Positions 61,084-64,000 of a DNA stretch of 64,000 bases are shown here, in pieces; positions within the stretch are counted from its first letter, which is position 1, and each line of letters starts with the position of its first letter. The stretch is from Bradyrhizobium sp. CB1015. Its GTDB lineage: Bacteria; Pseudomonadota; Alphaproteobacteria; Rhizobiales; Xanthobacteraceae. The stretch spans positions 7,874,001-7,938,000 of the forward strand of contig NZ_CP104174.1 in the NCBI RefSeq assembly GCF_025200925.1. Reading direction: 5' to 3'. The notes under the pieces are model-generated. The model saw nothing but the letters and a program-made list of their open reading frames with translations, made no database searches and was not told where the DNA came from. Both the position numbers and the translations under genes were made by a program.

Positions 61084-62256
61084 ATGGCCGAGGCTTACAT
61101 CGTCGCCGCTGCGCGTACCGCCGGCGGGCGCAAGGGGGGCCGCCTCGCCGGCTGGCATCCGGCCGATCTCGCCGCCAAGGTCCTGGACGAGCTGGTCGAC
61201 CGCACCAAGGTCGACCCCGCCCAGGTCGAGGACGTGATCATGGGCTGCGTGATGCAGGTCGGCGAGCAGTCCAACAACGTCGCGCGCAATGCGATCATGG
61301 CGTCGAAACTGCCGGAGAGCGTGCCGGGCACCTCGATCGACCGCCAGTGCGGCTCTTCGCAGCAGGCGCTGCACTTCGCCGCGCAGGCGGTGATGTCCGG
61401 CGCGATGGATGTCGTGATCGCCGCCGGGGTGGAATCGATGACGCGGGTGCCGATGGGCCTGTCGTCGCAGCTTCCGGCCAAGAACGGCTTTGGCAATTAC
61501 AAGAGCCCGGGCATCGAGAAGAAGTATCCCAACATCGTATTCAGCCAGTTCACCGGCGCGGAGATGATGGCCGAGAAGTACGGCCTCTCCAAGGATGAGC
61601 TCGACGAATATTCTTACCAGAGCCATCAGCGCGCGATCGCGGCGACGCAAGGAGGCCACTTCAAGAAGGAGATCGTGCCGCTCGACATCACCCGCGCCGA
61701 CGGCAGCAAGGACACCCACCACATCGACGAAGGCATCCGTTTCGATGTCACGCTCGACGGCATCAAGGGCGTCAAGCTGATCGCCGAGAACGGCAAGCTG
61801 ACCGCGGCCAGCGCCAGCCAGATCTGCGACGGCGCCTCCGGCGTCATGGTCGTGAACGAGAAAGGCCTGAAGCAGCTCGGCGTCAAGCCGCTCGCGCGCG
61901 TCCATCACATGACAATGACCGGCGGCGATCCCGTGATCATGCTCGATGCTCCCTTGCACGCGACCAAGCGTGCCCTGGAGAAGGCCGGCATGAAGATCGG
62001 CGACATCGACCTGTTCGAGGTCAACGAGGCCTTCGCCTCGGTGCCGACCGCGTGGCTGAAGACCACCGGCGCCGACCCTGACAGCCTCAACGTCAACGGC
62101 GGCGCTATCGCGCTCGGCCACCCCCTCGGCGGCTCCGGCACCAAGCTGATGACGACGCTGGTGCACGCCCTGCACCAGCGCGGCAAGCGTTATGGTCTGC
62201 AGACCATGTGCGAAGGCGGCGGCATGGCCAACGTGACGATCGTGGAGCGGCTGTAA
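61084..62256 (+). CDS. Acetyl-CoA acetyltransferase / 3-ketoacyl-CoA thiolase
   Basis: A 390-residue thiolase. The nucleophile Cys is in SIDRQCGSSQQALHFAAQA (about 89-94), the NEAFA motif at about 318, the GGAIALGHPLGGSGT His segment at about 340-354, and the second Cys in MCEGGGMAN (about 379). All four catalytic elements are intact. It cleaves a 3-ketoacyl-CoA to acetyl-CoA and a shortened acyl-CoA. ATG 61084 has a GGGAGA ribosome-binding site. A ligase gene follows. Confidence 0.95.
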   Translation: MAEAYIVAAARTAGGRKGGRLAGWHPADLAAKVLDELVDRTKVDPAQVEDVIMGCVMQVGEQSNNVARNAIMASKLPESVPGTSIDRQCGSSQQALHFAAQAVMSGAMDVVIAAGVESMTRVPMGLSSQLPAKNGFGNYKSPGIEKKYPNIVFSQFTGAEMMAEKYGLSKDELDEYSYQSHQRAIAATQGGHFKKEIVPLDITRADGSKDTHHIDEGIRFDVTLDGIKGVKLIAENGKLTAASASQICDGASGVMVVNEKGLKQLGVKPLARVHHMTMTGGDPVIMLDAPLHATKRALEKAGMKIGDIDLFEVNEAFASVPTAWLKTTGADPDSLNVNGGAIALGHPLGGSGTKLMTTLVHALHQRGKRYGLQTMCEGGGMANVTIVERL

Positions 62257-62266
62257 GAAAAACAAA

Positions 62267-62360
62267 AGCGAGTAGTGAGTGGCGAGTAGCGAATGGTGAG
62301 TAGGCGAAGAGCGGTTTGCCCTTCTTCCCTATTCGCCACTCGCTACTCGCCATTCGCATT
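62267..62360. repeat. Family G intergenic inverted repeat
   Basis: Imperfect arms GCGAGTAGTGAGTGGCGAGT and GAATAGGGAAGAAGGGC-side ATTCGCCACTCGCTACTCGC. It lies 10 nt after the thiolase stop and 13 nt before the ligase start. Only one copy is in the window. Confidence 0.75.
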
Positions 62361-62373
62361 TTGAGGAAACGCC

Positions 62374-63918
62374 ATGACCCACCCCTCCATCCATGCCCGC
62401 ACGACGCCCGACAAGATCGCCTACCGGATGGCCGGCACCGGCAAGGCGATCACCTATCGCGAGCTCGACGAGCTCTCGAACCAGGGCGCGCAGCTGTTTC
62501 GCTCGCTTGGCCTCAAGGCCGGCGACCACATCGCGCTGTTGATGGAGAACCGCCTCGCCTTCATGGAGCTGTGCTGGGCCGCGCAACGCAGCGGGCTCTA
62601 TTACACCGCGATCAGCCGCTACCTGAAGCAGGACGAGATCGACTACATCATCGCCGATTGCGGCGCCAAGGTCGTGATCACCACGCCGAAATGCGCCGAC
62701 CAGATCAAGGGCCTGATCAAGGGCACGCCCGGCGAGCCGATCTTCTACATGATGGACGAGCCGCTGCCCGGCTTCCGCTCCTACGACAAGGAAGCGGCGG
62801 CGCAGCCGACCACGCCGATTGCCGACGAAGTCGCCGGCTACGACATGCTGTATTCGTCGGGCACCACCGGCCGCCCGAAGGGAATCAAGAAGGCTTTCGA
62901 AGGCAACAGGATCGACGTGCCGAACGCCTTCCTGCGCGTGCTCTGCGCCGACATGTGCGGCATGAACGCCGAGAGCACCTATCTGTCGCCGGCCCCGCTC
63001 TATCATGCGGCGCCCCTGCGCTTCAACATGATGGCGATCGTGCTCGGCGGCACCTCCATCATCATGGAGCATTTTGACGCCGAAGAGTTCTTGAAGCTGG
63101 TCGAGAAATACAAGGTGACGCAATCCCAGCTGGTGCCGACCATGTTCGTGCGCATGCTGAAGCTGCCGGACGAGGTGCGCGCCAAGTACGACGTCTCGAC
63201 GCTGAGGGGAGCGATCCATGCCGCCGCACCCTGCCCCATCGACGTCAAGGCGAAGATGATCGAATGGTGGGGACCGATCCTGATCGAGTATTACGCCGGC
63301 TCCGAAGGCAATGGCGTCACCGTCTGCAACTCGCAGCAATGGCTGGAGCACCGCGGCAGCGTCGGCCGCGCCGTGGTCGGCAAGATCAAGATTCTCGACG
63401 AGAACGACGAGGAGCAGCCGGCCGGCGAGATCGGCACCGTCTATTTCGCCGACGCGCCCGCGTTCACCTATCACAATGATCCCGAGAAGACGAAGAAGGC
63501 CTACAACGCCAGGGGATGGTCGACGCTCGGCGATGTCGGCTATCTCGACAAGGACGGCTTCCTCTATCTCACCGACCGCAAGTCCTACATGATCATCTCC
63601 GGCGGGGTGAACATCTACCCGCAGGAGACGGAGGACGTGCTGATCACGCACCCTGAGGTCGCCGACGTCGCGGTGTTCGGTGTGCCGAACGAAGAGATGG
63701 GCGAAGAGGTCAAGGCGGTGGTGCAGCCGCACGACATGAGCCGCGCCGGCAAGGCGCTGGAGGCCGATCTGATCGCCTATTGCAAGGGCCGTCTCTCCGC
63801 GATCAAGTGCCCGCGCTCGATCGACTTCGAAGCCGAGCTGCCGCGCACGCCCACCGGCAAGCTGGTGAAGCGGCACCTACGCGATCGGTATTGGCCGAAG
63901 ACGACGGCGAAGATTTAG
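62374..63918 (+). CDS. Acyl-CoA synthetase (ANL superfamily)
   Basis: A 514-residue ligase. The AMP-binding loop is YSSGTTGRPKGIKK (about 166-179), the adenylate site EYYAGSEGNGVT at about 305-316, the hinge TDRKSYMIISGGVNIYPQE at about 405-423, and the final lysine in PRTPTGKLVKRHL. It activates a fatty or aromatic acid to its CoA thioester. It is downstream of the thiolase gene, so it acts in the same divergent transcript. It differs clearly from the feruloyl-CoA-synthase-type ligase at 57209. Confidence 0.92.
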   Translation: MTHPSIHARTTPDKIAYRMAGTGKAITYRELDELSNQGAQLFRSLGLKAGDHIALLMENRLAFMELCWAAQRSGLYYTAISRYLKQDEIDYIIADCGAKVVITTPKCADQIKGLIKGTPGEPIFYMMDEPLPGFRSYDKEAAAQPTTPIADEVAGYDMLYSSGTTGRPKGIKKAFEGNRIDVPNAFLRVLCADMCGMNAESTYLSPAPLYHAAPLRFNMMAIVLGGTSIIMEHFDAEEFLKLVEKYKVTQSQLVPTMFVRMLKLPDEVRAKYDVSTLRGAIHAAAPCPIDVKAKMIEWWGPILIEYYAGSEGNGVTVCNSQQWLEHRGSVGRAVVGKIKILDENDEEQPAGEIGTVYFADAPAFTYHNDPEKTKKAYNARGWSTLGDVGYLDKDGFLYLTDRKSYMIISGGVNIYPQETEDVLITHPEVADVAVFGVPNEEMGEEVKAVVQPHDMSRAGKALEADLIAYCKGRLSAIKCPRSIDFEAELPRTPTGKLVKRHLRDRYWPKTTAKI

Positions 63919-63927
63919 GGTGTTCTT

Positions 63928-64000
63928 ACCCTCCCCTGGAGGGCCCTGGAGGGGGAGGGTCGATGCGCGTGTCGCGAAGCGGAATGCGCAGCGGGGTGGG
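63928..64000. repeat. Family D intergenic inverted repeat, copy 3, partial at window end
   Basis: ACCCTCCCCTGGAGGGCC is followed by a second CTGGAGGGGGAGGG, then GCGAAGCGGAATGCGCAGCG and GGGGTGGG at the edge. The short duplication of CTGGAGGG distinguishes it from copies 1 and 2. The right end lies beyond the window. Confidence 0.75.

Overview
The window is high-GC alphaproteobacterial chromosome, most likely Bradyrhizobium or a close relative in the Nitrobacteraceae. The reasons are a membrane ferritin/iron exporter gene of the mbfA type behind a near-perfect Irr box, an initiator tRNA of alphaproteobacterial form, many acyl-CoA and aromatic-acid genes, and many short intergenic inverted repeats of the kind seen in Bradyrhizobium genomes. 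No phage, transposase, integrase, CRISPR array or rRNA was found. All product names come from reading motifs by eye; no database search was run.

Region by region: 1-2533 is an electrophile-detoxification module: Old Yellow Enzyme plus quinone reductase, divergent from an HxlR regulator across a promoter with two matching operator-like boxes. 2794-8143 is a two-partner secretion pair (TpsB transporter, 1200-residue TpsA) with an AraC regulator upstream. 9929-12475 is a second HxlR-linked redox module (NmrA-like protein, azoreductase, DsbA-fold protein). An initiator tRNA follows at 12645-12721. 13129-22317 carries a GMC oxidoreductase, two SDRs, a DUF3775 protein, and a run of two paralogous metallo-beta-lactamase-fold hydrolases, an FAH-family protein, a GST and an epoxide-hydrolase-like protein, which looks like a catabolic set. 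mbfA follows, then an amidase and a polytopic glycosyltransferase-like protein.

26590-31445 holds acyl-CoA/alcohol genes. 31707-33612 has a GNAT acetyltransferase, a DUF1127 small protein and a GcvA-type LysR regulator. 33829-36435 is an operon of two paralogous amidohydrolases and a Rieske ferredoxin. 36578-39861 has a CinA-family protein, two hypothetical proteins and AMP nucleosidase. 40024-43117 is a type I secretion ATPase/adaptor pair without a visible substrate. 43740-51334 is a dipeptide/oligopeptide-type ABC operon that encloses a translationally coupled amidase and an AtzG/GatC-like small subunit; a paralogous solute-binding protein is divergently transcribed at 51533.

53196-63918 is a CoA-ester degradation cluster: three acyl-CoA dehydrogenases (two tandem paralogs), a feruloyl-CoA-synthase-type ligase, a decayed enoyl-CoA hydratase, an SDR, a TetR regulator, and divergently a thiolase and a second acyl-CoA ligase. 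Together they could activate an acid, desaturate it, hydrate and oxidise it, and cleave it to acetyl-CoA. The local hydratase is broken; an intact one lies at 30615. Seven families of intergenic inverted repeats, several in more than one copy, fill most gaps between genes.
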